Under the pieces are notes generated by a model. That model had not been told where the DNA came from. It ran no database searches and was given only the letters and a program-made list of their open reading frames with translations. From NCBI RefSeq assembly GCF_014490445.1, contig NZ_JACTUZ010000003.1, positions 43,529-107,528 on the forward strand: a DNA stretch of 64,000 nucleotides. The letters are read 5' to 3'. Source of the stretch: Pseudoroseomonas ludipueritiae (GTDB lineage: Bacteria; Pseudomonadota; Alphaproteobacteria; Acetobacterales; Acetobacteraceae). Every line of letters starts with the position of its first letter. The stretch's first letter is position 1. Position numbers and translations under genes: made by a program. This document shows, piece by piece, positions 9,302-17,002 of this stretch.

Positions 9302-9784
9302 ATGCTGTCCCGACTGCATCTCGAACTGATCTTCGCCGGCCTGGTGTTCCTGATTGGCCTGGGCGGCCTCTACGGCTCGGCCGAGTTGAACACGGGCTGG
9401 GCGTCGGACGGGCCGCAAGCCGGCTTCTTCCCTTTCCGCGTCGCCCTGATCCTGATGGCGGCGGCGGTGCTGGTGGCGGTGCAGGCCTGGCGCGGCCGGG
9501 CCGCGCTGCGCCAGGTGCCGGTGGCCGACCATGCGGGCCTCGGGCGCGTGCTATGGTTCGGCCTGCCGATCATCGGCATGGTGGCGCTGGCCCAGTGGCT
9601 TGGCCTCTATGTCGCCATGGCGGCCTATCTGCTGTTCACCATCCGGCTGCGCGGCCGCCGCCCCTGGACAACCTGCCTCGGCGTCGCGCTCGGGGTGCCT
9701 ATCGTCACCTTCATCGTGTTCGAGCGGTGGTTCCAGGTGCCCCTGCTCAAAGGGCCGCTCGAAATCATGCTCGGCCTGGGCTGA
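9302..9784 (+). CDS. tctB: TctB-family small membrane subunit
   Basis: Small integral-membrane subunit (160 aa) of a TTT carrier. Four hydrophobic segments, with the family feature GPQAGFFPFRVALILMAAA in the first third. It sits between the receptor and the large subunit, 10 nt before tctA, the usual order C-B-A. TctB is weakly conserved in general; the position makes the call safe. Confidence 0.87.
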   Translation: MLSRLHLELIFAGLVFLIGLGGLYGSAELNTGWASDGPQAGFFPFRVALILMAAAVLVAVQAWRGRAALRQVPVADHAGLGRVLWFGLPIIGMVALAQWLGLYVAMAAYLLFTIRLRGRRPWTTCLGVALGVPIVTFIVFERWFQVPLLKGPLEIMLGLG

Positions 9785-9794
9785 GGGGAACGCC

Positions 9795-11327
9795 ATGTTC
9801 GCCAATCTCGAAGCATTGGTTCATGGCTTCAGCGTCGCGCTCACCGCCTACCACGTCCTGCTGATCGTGTCCGGGGTGCTGCTCGGCATCCTGGTGGGCG
9901 TGCTGCCGGGCCTCGGCGCCCCCAATGGCGTGACGCTGCTGCTGCCACTGACCTTCTCGATGGACCCCGTCTCGGCCATCATCCTCCTGACCAGCCTGTA
10001 TTGGGGCGCGCTCTTCGGCGGCTCCACCACCTCGATCCTGTTCAATATCCCGGGCGAGCCTTCCTCCGTCGCCACCACCTTCGACGGATATCCGATGGCG
10101 CGGCAGGGGCGCGCGACGGAGGCGCTGACCTATGCCTTCCTTTCCGCGGGCTTCGGCGCCCTGGTCGGCATCATCGTCATCACGCTGCTCTCCACGGCCG
10201 TCGCCTCCTTCGCGCTGCGCTTCGGGCCGCCGGAATATTTCGCGGTCTATCTGCTCGCCTTCGCTTCCTTCATCGCCTTCGGTGGCGGCGCGCCGCTCAA
10301 GACGATCGTGTCGCTCTGCCTCGGCTTCGGCTTCGGCATGATGGGGACGGACACGGTCTCCGGCTCCATGCGCCTGACCTTCGGGCTGGACGAGCTGATC
10401 CGTGGCATCTCCTTCCTGGTGGTGGTGATCGGCCTCTTCGGGCTCGGCGAGCTGCTGCTGACCATCGAGGAGGGACCCGAATTCAAGGGCGCCAGCGGCC
10501 GCATCGACCCACGCGCCATGCTGCGCGCGGCGGCGCGGATGCCGCGCTACTGGCTGGCCATGCTGCGCGGCAGCGCGGTGGGCGTCTGGATGGGCGTCAC
10601 ACCGGGCGGGCCGACCGCCGCCTCCTTCATGTCCTACGGCATCGCCCGCCGCGTCTCGCGCAACCGCGGCCGCTTCGGCAAGGGGGAGCCGGAGGGCGTG
10701 ATCGCGCCGGAAACCGCCGACCATTCCGCCGGCACGGCGGCGATGCTGCCGATGCTCTCCCTCGGCATTCCCGGCTCCGCCACCTCGGCGGTGATGCTGG
10801 GCGGGCTGATGATCTGGGGGCTGAACCCGGGGCCGATGCTCTTTGCCGAGCAGAAGGATTTCGTCTGGGGCATGATCGCCTCGATGTACCTGGGCAATGT
10901 CGTCGGCGTCGTGCTGGCCCTGGCGACGGTGCCGCTCTTCGCCGCGATGCTCTCCATCTCCTTCTCGATCATCGGGCCGATCATCGTCACGGTCTGCCTG
11001 GTGGGCGCCTATACCGTGGCCGGGGCCGGCTTCGACCTGTGGCTGGCGCTGCTTTTCGGCATCGCCGGCTACCTGATGAAGAAGCTCGACTATCCGCTTG
11101 CGCCCTTGGTGCTGGCCATGGTCATCGGTGACAAGGCGGAAGATGCCTTTCGGCAGTCGATGCTGGTGTCCAACGGCTCCCTGAGCATCCTGTGGTCGAA
11201 CTGGCTGGTGGGCACGCTGACCACCTTGGCCATCCTGTTCCTGCTCTGGCCTCTCCTGGCCGTGCTGCTGCGCCGCCGGCCGGCGGAGAGCCTCGCCCTG
11301 GCAGCCCATCCGGAGCAGGACGCATGA
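9795..11327 (+). CDS. tctA: TctA-family large permease subunit
   Basis: Large membrane subunit of 510 aa with about a dozen hydrophobic segments. TctA hallmarks: GVLPGLGAPNGVTLLLPLTF near residue 40, the SLYWGALFGGSTTSILFNIPG stretch with the PGEPSSVAT motif, and the second half with LSLGIPGSATSAVMLGGL. These correspond to the two conserved Gly/Pro-rich loops of the family. ATG 9795 follows a GAGGGGAA Shine-Dalgarno. It completes the carrier for the acid handled by this operon. Confidence 0.93.
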   Translation: MFANLEALVHGFSVALTAYHVLLIVSGVLLGILVGVLPGLGAPNGVTLLLPLTFSMDPVSAIILLTSLYWGALFGGSTTSILFNIPGEPSSVATTFDGYPMARQGRATEALTYAFLSAGFGALVGIIVITLLSTAVASFALRFGPPEYFAVYLLAFASFIAFGGGAPLKTIVSLCLGFGFGMMGTDTVSGSMRLTFGLDELIRGISFLVVVIGLFGLGELLLTIEEGPEFKGASGRIDPRAMLRAAARMPRYWLAMLRGSAVGVWMGVTPGGPTAASFMSYGIARRVSRNRGRFGKGEPEGVIAPETADHSAGTAAMLPMLSLGIPGSATSAVMLGGLMIWGLNPGPMLFAEQKDFVWGMIASMYLGNVVGVVLALATVPLFAAMLSISFSIIGPIIVTVCLVGAYTVAGAGFDLWLALLFGIAGYLMKKLDYPLAPLVLAMVIGDKAEDAFRQSMLVSNGSLSILWSNWLVGTLTTLAILFLLWPLLAVLLRRRPAESLALAAHPEQDA

Positions 11328-11349
11328 GGAATGCCATGCCTGCCGGCCG

Positions 11350-11568
11350 GTACGGCTGCGCTTCACGCATCCTCACCCGGAAAGCGACAGCCGGAAAAAG
11401 GCCGCGAGGCTCTTCAGGAAACAACTGAAGGAGCGGGCCGATGGTGCCGTCACCGCGCAGGTCTTCGGCAATGGCGTGCTGGGCAGCGGCCAGGCCAGCA
11501 CCGCCCCGGCCCGCGGCGGCACGCCGGATATCGCCAGCACTGCGGCGCGGGTCGAAAAGGCCCGCTGA
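11350..11568 (+). pseudogene. Remnant of a TRAP-type DctP receptor gene
   Basis: Between tctA and the next gene, a 73-codon frame ending in TGA at 11566-11568 has no start codon but reads like the N-terminal part of a DctP substrate-binding protein. It contains VRLRFTHPHPESDS, then KAARLFRKQLKERADGAV, VFGNGVLGSGQAS and RGGTPDIAST. DctP proteins have the matching order (LRFAHP.., KA..F...V.ERT.G.V.V.VF.NG.LG...). The remaining three quarters of the gene and the signal peptide are gone. The 342-nt gap 11328-11669 otherwise holds nothing I recognise. Confidence 0.6.
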
Positions 11569-11669
11569 TGCGCGGCGTCATGCCGTTCCTGCTGGTTCCG
11601 CTGCCGCAGACCGTCCCACGCCATTGCGCCGGTTCCGCTGAAGCCCGTTCCCCAGACCAAGAGATTGCC

Positions 11670-13052
11670 ATGAACCATGAGATCCTGTTCCGCAGCCTGG
11701 GCGACCGCCGCTTCCGCGTCGGCGTCACCGGCGCCAAGGGCAGCTTCAGCCGGACCCTGCTTTCGCAGATCCGGGCTGTGCCGCAATTGCAACTGGCGGC
11801 GCTGTGCGACCTGGACCCGCAGGGGGTCCTGACGGTGCTGCGGGAACTCGGCTTTCCATCGGAGGCGGCCCTGCTCTGCGAGGATGCCGGCGCCGCCCGG
11901 CAGGCCGCCGGGGCCGGCAGGATCGTCGTGCTGCGCGACCATGCGCTCCTGGCCGCTGTGCCGCTCGACATCGTGGTGGAAGCGACCGGGCAGCCGGAGG
12001 CCGGGGCGCAGGTCGCGATGGAAGCGATCCGGCGCAATGTGCATGTGGCCATGGTCACGAAGGAAACGGATTCGGTTGTCGGGCCGCATCTGAACCAGCT
12101 CGCGAAGGAGCATGGCGTTGTCTACACCACCGCCGATGGCGACCAGCCGGCCAACCTGATCGGCCTTGTCACCTGGGCGCGGCTGCTGGGCTTCGATGTG
12201 GTGGCCGCGGGGAAGTCCAGTGAATACGACTTCATCTTCGACCATGCGACCGGTGTCGTGACCCAGACGGACCAGCGCTGCACCGCACCCGCCCTGGCCG
12301 ATCTCTGGACATTGGGCGAGGACATCCCGGCGCGCCTGGCGGAACGCTCGGCGGCCCTGGCTGCCCTGCCGCAGAGCGCGACGCCGGATTATTGCGAAAT
12401 GAATATCGTGGCCAATTCCACCGGCCTGCTGCCCTCGCGGGACGCGCTCAATTACCCGGTCTGCCGCATCTCCGAACTGGCGGATATCTTCATACCCCGC
12501 GCCGAGGGCGGCATCCTGGACCGGACCGGGGTGGTGGATGTGTTCAACTGCCTGCGCCGGCCGGAGGAAGTCAGCTTCGGCGGCGGCGTCTTCGTCATCG
12601 TCCGCTGCGGCGATGCCGTGGTCTGGGAGATGCTGCGGGAGAAGGGGCATGTGGTCAGCCGCAATGGCCGCTATGCCTGCATCTTCCAGCCCTACCACCT
12701 GATGGGGCTGGAGACGCCCGTCTCGCTGCTCTCCGCGGCGGGACAGGGGCGCGCCTCGGGCAGCGATACCCAGCGCTCGCATGCCGTCATGGTCGCCCGC
12801 GCGGATCGCGACTTCCAGGCCGGGGAAGTGCTCGAGATGGGCGGGCACCACCATGTCATGACCGGCTGCACCGCGCTTCTGCTGCCGGCCACCGAGGCGG
12901 AAGGCCTGGTGCCCTTCTACCTTGCCGCCCACAAGCGGCTGCGCGTCGATCTTCCACGCGGTACCCTGCTGCGCGAGGACATGGTTGATCTTGAAGGCTC
13001 GGTGATGCAGCGGTTGCGCCGGTCCGTCAGCCTTCAGCCGCCCAAGGACTGA
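11670..13052 (+). CDS. NAD(P)-binding oxidoreductase with SAF domain
   Basis: Protein of 460 aa related to the homoserine-dehydrogenase-like/SAF group. An N-terminal Rossmann fold begins RVGVTGAKGSFSRTLLSQI near residue 16, with VVEATGQPEAGAQ and VAMVTKETDSVVG following. A C-terminal SAF-like region of beta strands (GEVLEMGGHHHVMTG, then LPRGTLLREDMVDL) ends the protein. I chose ATG 11670; the open frame further upstream runs over the dctP remnant and has no family features. Such proteins are found in sugar-acid or polyol gene clusters. Its likely partner here is pdxA2, but the reaction is unknown. Confidence 0.72.
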   Translation: MNHEILFRSLGDRRFRVGVTGAKGSFSRTLLSQIRAVPQLQLAALCDLDPQGVLTVLRELGFPSEAALLCEDAGAARQAAGAGRIVVLRDHALLAAVPLDIVVEATGQPEAGAQVAMEAIRRNVHVAMVTKETDSVVGPHLNQLAKEHGVVYTTADGDQPANLIGLVTWARLLGFDVVAAGKSSEYDFIFDHATGVVTQTDQRCTAPALADLWTLGEDIPARLAERSAALAALPQSATPDYCEMNIVANSTGLLPSRDALNYPVCRISELADIFIPRAEGGILDRTGVVDVFNCLRRPEEVSFGGGVFVIVRCGDAVVWEMLREKGHVVSRNGRYACIFQPYHLMGLETPVSLLSAAGQGRASGSDTQRSHAVMVARADRDFQAGEVLEMGGHHHVMTGCTALLLPATEAEGLVPFYLAAHKRLRVDLPRGTLLREDMVDLEGSVMQRLRRSVSLQPPKD

Positions 13053-13180
13053 AATTCTCCCACGAGCGGCGCGGCCAGGGCACCCTGGCGAGGGTTGCCA
13101 GGGCACCGCGCCCATCCACGCGCCGGGAGGCGAAACAGCCGTTTCCAGGAGCAGCCCCTCCCCGCTCCTGGAGCGCGTCG

Positions 13181-13400
13181 GTGGAAGCCGTCTCGATATC
13201 GCCGGATGCCGTGACCATCGCCGCCGTGACATCCTGCACCAACACCTCCGACCTCAGCCTGCTGGTTGCCGCCGCGCTGCTCGCCTCGCCACCCCTGGCC
13301 GTGGCCTATGCCATCGCCGGACGCGCCGCGCCGGGTATCGGCCAGGACCTGCTGGGGGCCACGCGTGAGGTGAGCCTGATCCAGGCCGGCGGCATGCCCC
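13181..13400 (+). pseudogene. Remnant of an aconitase-family gene (AcnA/AcnD)
   Basis: A frame from 13181 contains two signature pieces of aconitase-type hydratases: AVTIAAVTSCTNTSDLSLL (cluster-binding TSCTNTS, normally mid-protein) and, directly after it, SPPLAVAYAIAGR followed by a degraded QDLLG. In intact AcnA/AcnD these are separated by well over a hundred residues including the other cluster cysteines, so this is an internally deleted fragment. The rest of the gap 13053-13744 shows no other gene. The frame continues open to 13726 but loses all similarity after about 13400. Confidence 0.6.
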
Positions 13401-13744
13401 GGCCGTCCTGCGCCGTGCCCTGGCCGCCGACCGTGATCGCTGCGGGCGGGAAGCGCCTGCCGACCTGTTGCCCCGGGGCGGCAGGCATGGCAGGGAAAGG
13501 TGAGGCGCGGTCCCTGCTGCGGCGGCTCAACGGCCCGCAAGGCCCCGATGTTCGAGGCTTTTACGCCACGCTCAGGCTCAAGAGGCAATCGGTGATCCGG
13601 TGTGCCACGCCCCACTTCAAAGGAGCAGGCGAGCAGCTTTACCGTGGAGGCCATAATACCACCCGTCCACGCTACTTTCCGCTGGCCGAAACCTCATATG
13701 AGCGACAGAAGCACTGCTGGCCCTGAAAGGTGACGAACAACACC

Positions 13745-14803
13745 ATGAATGATGCGAATATCAACGTCGCTCCAAGGCTCACGGAACTGGCGCATGGCGG
13801 TGGCTGTGGCTGCAAGCTGGCGCCGTCCGTGTTGCAGAAGTTGCTTTCCCGCCAGCCTGCGGCCCAGCCCTTCAGCCAGCTCCTCGTCGGCACGGAAACG
13901 GCGGATGACGCGGCGGTCTGGCAGGTGGACGAGAACCTGACGGTGATCGCCACCACGGATTTCTTCATGCCCATGGTGGACAACCCGCGCGATTTCGGGC
14001 GCATCGCCGCCACCAACGCGATCTCCGACATCTACGCCATGGGCGGGCGGCCCATCATGGCGCTCGCCATCCTTGGCATGCCGATCAGCAAGCTGCCGCC
14101 GGAAGTGATCGCGGAGGTGCTGGAAGGCGGCGCTTCGGTCTGCGCCGAGGCCGGCATTCCGGTCGCCGGTGGCCACTCGATCGACTCCCTGGAGCCGATC
14201 TATGGCCTGGCCGTCATCGGCCTGGGGCACCCCAAGCAGCTGCGCCGCAACAGCGGGGCACAGCCGGGCGACGCGCTGATCCTGACCAAGGGCATCGGCG
14301 TCGGCATCTATTCCGCCGCCATCAAGCGGCAGGCTTTGCCGGAAGGCGGCTATGAGGAGATGCTGGCCTCGACCACGCTGCTGAACCGCATCGGCTCCAG
14401 CCTGGCCAGCGATCCCGCCGTGCATGGCATCACCGATGTCACCGGCTTCGGCCTGCTCGGCCATGGGCTGGAGATGGCGCGCGGCTCCAGCGTCACCCTG
14501 ACCATAGAGCAGGATGCCGTGCCGCTTCTGGCCCAGGCGGAGGCCCTGGCGCAGCAGGGCTTCGTCACCGGCGCCTCGCACCGCAACTGGGACAGCTACA
14601 GCAGCGGCGTGACCCTGCCGGAAGGCTGCCCGGACTGGCGCCGCCTGCTGCTGACGGACCCGCAGACTTCAGGCGGGCTGCTGATCTCCTGCGCAGCGGA
14701 GGCAGCGCCCGCCCTGGTCGGCCGCATCCGCGAAGCTGGCTACCCGCTGGCGCGCCAGATCGGCACCATCACGGCCGGCCAGCCATGCGTGGTGGTGCGG
14801 TAA
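13745..14803 (+). CDS. selD: Selenophosphate synthase (selenide, water dikinase)
   Basis: Makes selenophosphate from selenide and ATP, the selenium donor for SelA. About 352 aa. The catalytic segment is [11 protein letters not shown], with Cys (not Sec) in the active-site position and the essential Lys. Further family motifs: [38 protein letters not shown] (short pieces), GGHSI and [12 protein letters not shown]. An in-frame GTG at 13730 is an alternative start; neither has an ideal Shine-Dalgarno. It is on the opposite strand and about 2.2 kb from selB, beyond the decayed island, so it is separately transcribed from the other sel genes. Confidence 0.95.
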   Translation: MNDANINVAPRLTELAHGGGCGCKLAPSVLQKLLSRQPAAQPFSQLLVGTETADDAAVWQVDENLTVIATTDFFMPMVDNPRDFGRIAATNAISDIYAMGGRPIMALAILGMPISKLPPEVIAEVLEGGASVCAEAGIPVAGGHSIDSLEPIYGLAVIGLGHPKQLRRNSGAQPGDALILTKGIGVGIYSAAIKRQALPEGGYEEMLASTTLLNRIGSSLASDPAVHGITDVTGFGLLGHGLEMARGSSVTLTIEQDAVPLLAQAEALAQQGFVTGASHRNWDSYSSGVTLPEGCPDWRRLLLTDPQTSGGLLISCAAEAAPALVGRIREAGYPLARQIGTITAGQPCVVVR

Positions 14804-14841
14804 CCGGCGCCATCCCCGCTTGTTCTATAATGGCGGCGCAG

Positions 14842-14860
14842 GCGCGGGGCCGCCCCGCGC
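14842..14860 (+). other. GC-rich hairpin between selD and a small exported protein
   Basis: Arms GCGCGGGG (14842-14849) and CCCCGCGC (14853-14860) form an 8-bp stem with a 3-nt loop. There is no T-run, so termination is uncertain. A TATAAT lies just upstream at 14826-14831, without a convincing -35, which could start transcription of the following gene with the hairpin in its leader. Confidence 0.4.
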
Positions 14861-14903
14861 GTTGTGCCTGGTACCGGCGCCCGCTTCACAGGAGTTGAAC
14901 CCC

Positions 14904-15239
14904 ATGCGTCCACAGCCGAAGGTGATCGCGTTTCTGGCCGCGCTGGCCTTGGCCTCGCCCGCCCTGGCCCAGAATCCGCCTTCCGCGCAGAGCCTCGATA
15001 CGCGGCCGGGCTGCGGCCAGAACAACCGCGCCGAGCCGGGCACCCAGCCGCAGAAGGAAAGCGGTGATGGCACCGCGCCCGGCAATGCCGGCTCCACGGG
15101 CTGGAGCGGCGGCACCGGCGGTTCCTATATCGGCACCAACCCCGCAGGGGCGACCGGCGCATCCCGGACCTGGCAGCCGCCGACGGCGCGCGGCCTCGAC
15201 CCCATCGGCGCCCCGAAGCGCGCCGCCCCGGTCTGCTGA
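14904..15239 (+). CDS. Small exported Gly/Ser/Pro-rich protein
   Basis: Hypothetical 111-aa protein. Residues 1-22 are a clear Sec signal peptide (KVIAFLAALALASPALAQ, AxA-type site). The mature part is low-complexity, rich in Gly, Ser, Thr and Pro, with two Cys (one near residue 37, one at the C-terminus). AGGAG 10 nt before the ATG supports the start. No function can be assigned; secretion to the periplasm or beyond is the only solid statement. Confidence 0.7.
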   Translation: MRPQPKVIAFLAALALASPALAQNPPSAQSLDTRPGCGQNNRAEPGTQPQKESGDGTAPGNAGSTGWSGGTGGSYIGTNPAGATGASRTWQPPTARGLDPIGAPKRAAPVC

Positions 15240-15253
15240 AGGCGCGCCCAGGC

Positions 15254-15634
15254 TCAATGCGGCTTCAGTTCCTCCAATTGAAGCCGCAGCCCATCCGCGT
15301 TGAAGAACTCACCTTCGCGGATCAGGGTGCGGTCCTCGTGCAGCTTGCGGGTCAGGGCGCCAAGCCTCGCGCGAGCCTCGGCATCCCGCACCAGCCCTTC
15401 CCGCCCGGCACGGAAGAACACGGCGCCGGACCATGCCACCCCGGCACCGGCGAAAAGCGATACCATCTCCGGCCAGCGCGTCTCGTCCCCCACCACATGC
15501 AGCCAGGCGGAGCGCAGTGGCTCCACTGTCGTCTCGGTGATGCGCACCAGCACAAAGAGCATGGTGAAATCGCCCACCTCGCCATGGGTGCCGGCGATCC
15601 ATTCGTCGAAGTCGGTCTGGATGGGGGCGGTCAT
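15254..15634 (-). CDS. Conserved-looking hypothetical protein
   Basis: A 126-aa acidic protein without signal peptide or membrane segment, starting MTAPIQTDFDEWIAGTHGEVGD. It has mixed alpha/beta character (TMLFVLVRITETTVEPLRSAW, ending GLRLQLEELKPH). Codon usage is that of the surrounding genes (strong third-position GC), which supports it being real. It converges with the small exported protein 14 nt away. I do not recognise a family. Confidence 0.6.
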   Translation of the reverse strand: MTAPIQTDFDEWIAGTHGEVGDFTMLFVLVRITETTVEPLRSAWLHVVGDETRWPEMVSLFAGAGVAWSGAVFFRAGREGLVRDAEARARLGALTRKLHEDRTLIREGEFFNADGLRLQLEELKPH

Positions 15635-16459
15635 GATGCTGTCCCGGATGGCAAGGAATGGGCCACGATACAGAGGCTTACCAATTTGATGTTAAAAGAC
15701 ATTGTTCCGTAATACCGAAAGAAATACCCGGCCTGATTGGCCCATGCTAACCGCGAAAGCGGAGGGCGGCTGAGCAAAATCCTTGTTCAGCTTCCGCTCG
15801 CTTTGATACCGTTCCGCCCATGAGCCAATCATCCCCCTCCCCGTGTCAGCCGACAGGCGCGCGGCGATGGCAGCGACATGGGCGCTGCTGGAGCGGAGTA
15901 GCGCCTAGAGCGCCAGATGTACGGCGGCGGCAGCGCCTTGTGGTCCAGCCATGATCGACCAGAGCGAACAGGCCGCCCTTCTGGCCCAAGTTCCCGCCGT
16001 TCAGCGGGTGCCCCTCCATGACCAGCGTATTGTGGACGCCGCAGGACCGCACTGTGGCGCCACGGTATTCCCGGGCCGTCCATTCGCCTTCACCAGCCGG
16101 ACCCCAGGTGCGAGATCAGGTTGCTCATGCGGATGATCTAACCGCGCGGCAGGAGCGCGGCCATGCCAACAATTATGGCGGGTATCTCAAGGTGTAGGCT
16201 TAGGCACTATATTGAGGGATTATCGTGCGGCGATGGTGCGGAAGCAGGCCGCAGCAGGATGGGAAGCGGAGATAACTACTTCCTGCTTAGCCTCCTCGGG
16301 CAGAGTTGAGGGCGAGCAGGTAAGTGGCACCGTCATGGCTCAACGTTGCAAAGCGGCTGTCCCAAAGGTTCTGTGTCCACTTCAGGAAGGTCAGTGCGTG
16401 CGGATTGCCGCGCTTCGCCCCACGAAGACGCGGCGCCAGGATATGCATCGCTGCGAGGA
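15635..16459. other. Gene-poor stretch, probable decayed island DNA
   Basis: No intact gene is supported. Short frames on both strands lack start signals and family features, and base composition is more mixed than in neighbouring genes. One minus-strand stretch at about 15945-16070 reads CGVHNTLVMEGHPLNGGNLG followed by QKGGLFALVD, faintly like the N-terminal cluster region of molybdopterin oxidoreductases, but this is too weak for a call. Together with the integrase remnant that follows, the stretch looks like leftover inserted DNA next to tRNA-Sec. Confidence 0.5.
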
Positions 16460-16884
16460 TCAGGCCAGCGCAAGTCCAAGGCTGCGGAGCGAGTGGAGGA
16501 CGTGGTTCCCAAGGCTGAGCAGCACGTCCGCTGCGTGTACCTCTGCCCACTTCGGCGGTTCTGAGCGTACCAAACGTGGGCCATGGCTTCGAATGGCCGG
16601 GTGGTCGCGTGAGCCTTCGCCGCCCGCTTCAGCCGCTTCTCGGTGTTGAGGTCGCGCCCGGCCGCACCGGATGAGGGTGGCATCCCATTGCTGGTAGGCG
16701 CAAGCCGACGACACGCGCGGGTATTATCCTATGGGTGGTGTCTTTTATCGACCACCATGTTCGTAGCGGTAGATCCACCGCTTCGATCTATTCGGCACGG
16801 TCTGAAGATGCGGGCCGCCGCCTTCGCCCAGGCAGTAAAGCTTCTCTCCCGGTGCCGCCGCCGCACCCGCCTATCGGTCAGCAC
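16460..16884 (-). pseudogene. Decayed P4-type (DUF4102) tyrosine integrase, N-terminal part
   Basis: On the minus strand, pieces of the Arm-DNA-binding and core-N regions of P4-family integrases appear in order but in different frames and broken by stops. They are VLTDRRVR (from 16884), EKLYCLGEGGGPHLQ with RSKRWIYRYEHGGR, a stop, KTPPIG, a stop, YPRVSSA, then in another frame GRDLNTEKRLKRAAKAHATT with FEAMAHVWYAQN, and back in the second frame PPKWAEVHAADVLLSLGNHV ending at 16460. Intact relatives read LTDR.vR.akp.EK.YkL.DGGGL.L, W.yRYr.gGkeKtlsiG.YPevsLa, FE..A.eW...n...W...ha. The catalytic domain is missing. It starts about 140 nt beyond the tRNA-Sec 3' end, the classical position for an integrase using that tRNA as attachment site. 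Confidence 0.7.
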
Positions 16885-17002
16885 CGGACCTTCCGATGCC
16901 CGGTATCCCGCATAGGCCGGGTCGAATGTCCCTCAACAAAGGGCTTCAACAGGAACAAAGCGGGACATCCAATCCACCCGATGTTCTTGGACTTATTTGA
17001 GC

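Noticed and set aside
9765-11366. 533-codon frame opposite tctA
   Set aside because: Low-complexity His/Gln/Arg-rich shadow of the tctA membrane protein; no start signal or family.
13400-13726. Continuation of the aconitase-remnant frame as an intact 181-aa gene
   Set aside because: Similarity stops near 13400 and key parts are deleted; treated as a pseudogene fragment only.
16212-16649. 145-codon plus-strand frame in the gene-poor stretch
   Set aside because: Opposite the integrase remnant, with atypical composition and no recognisable motif.
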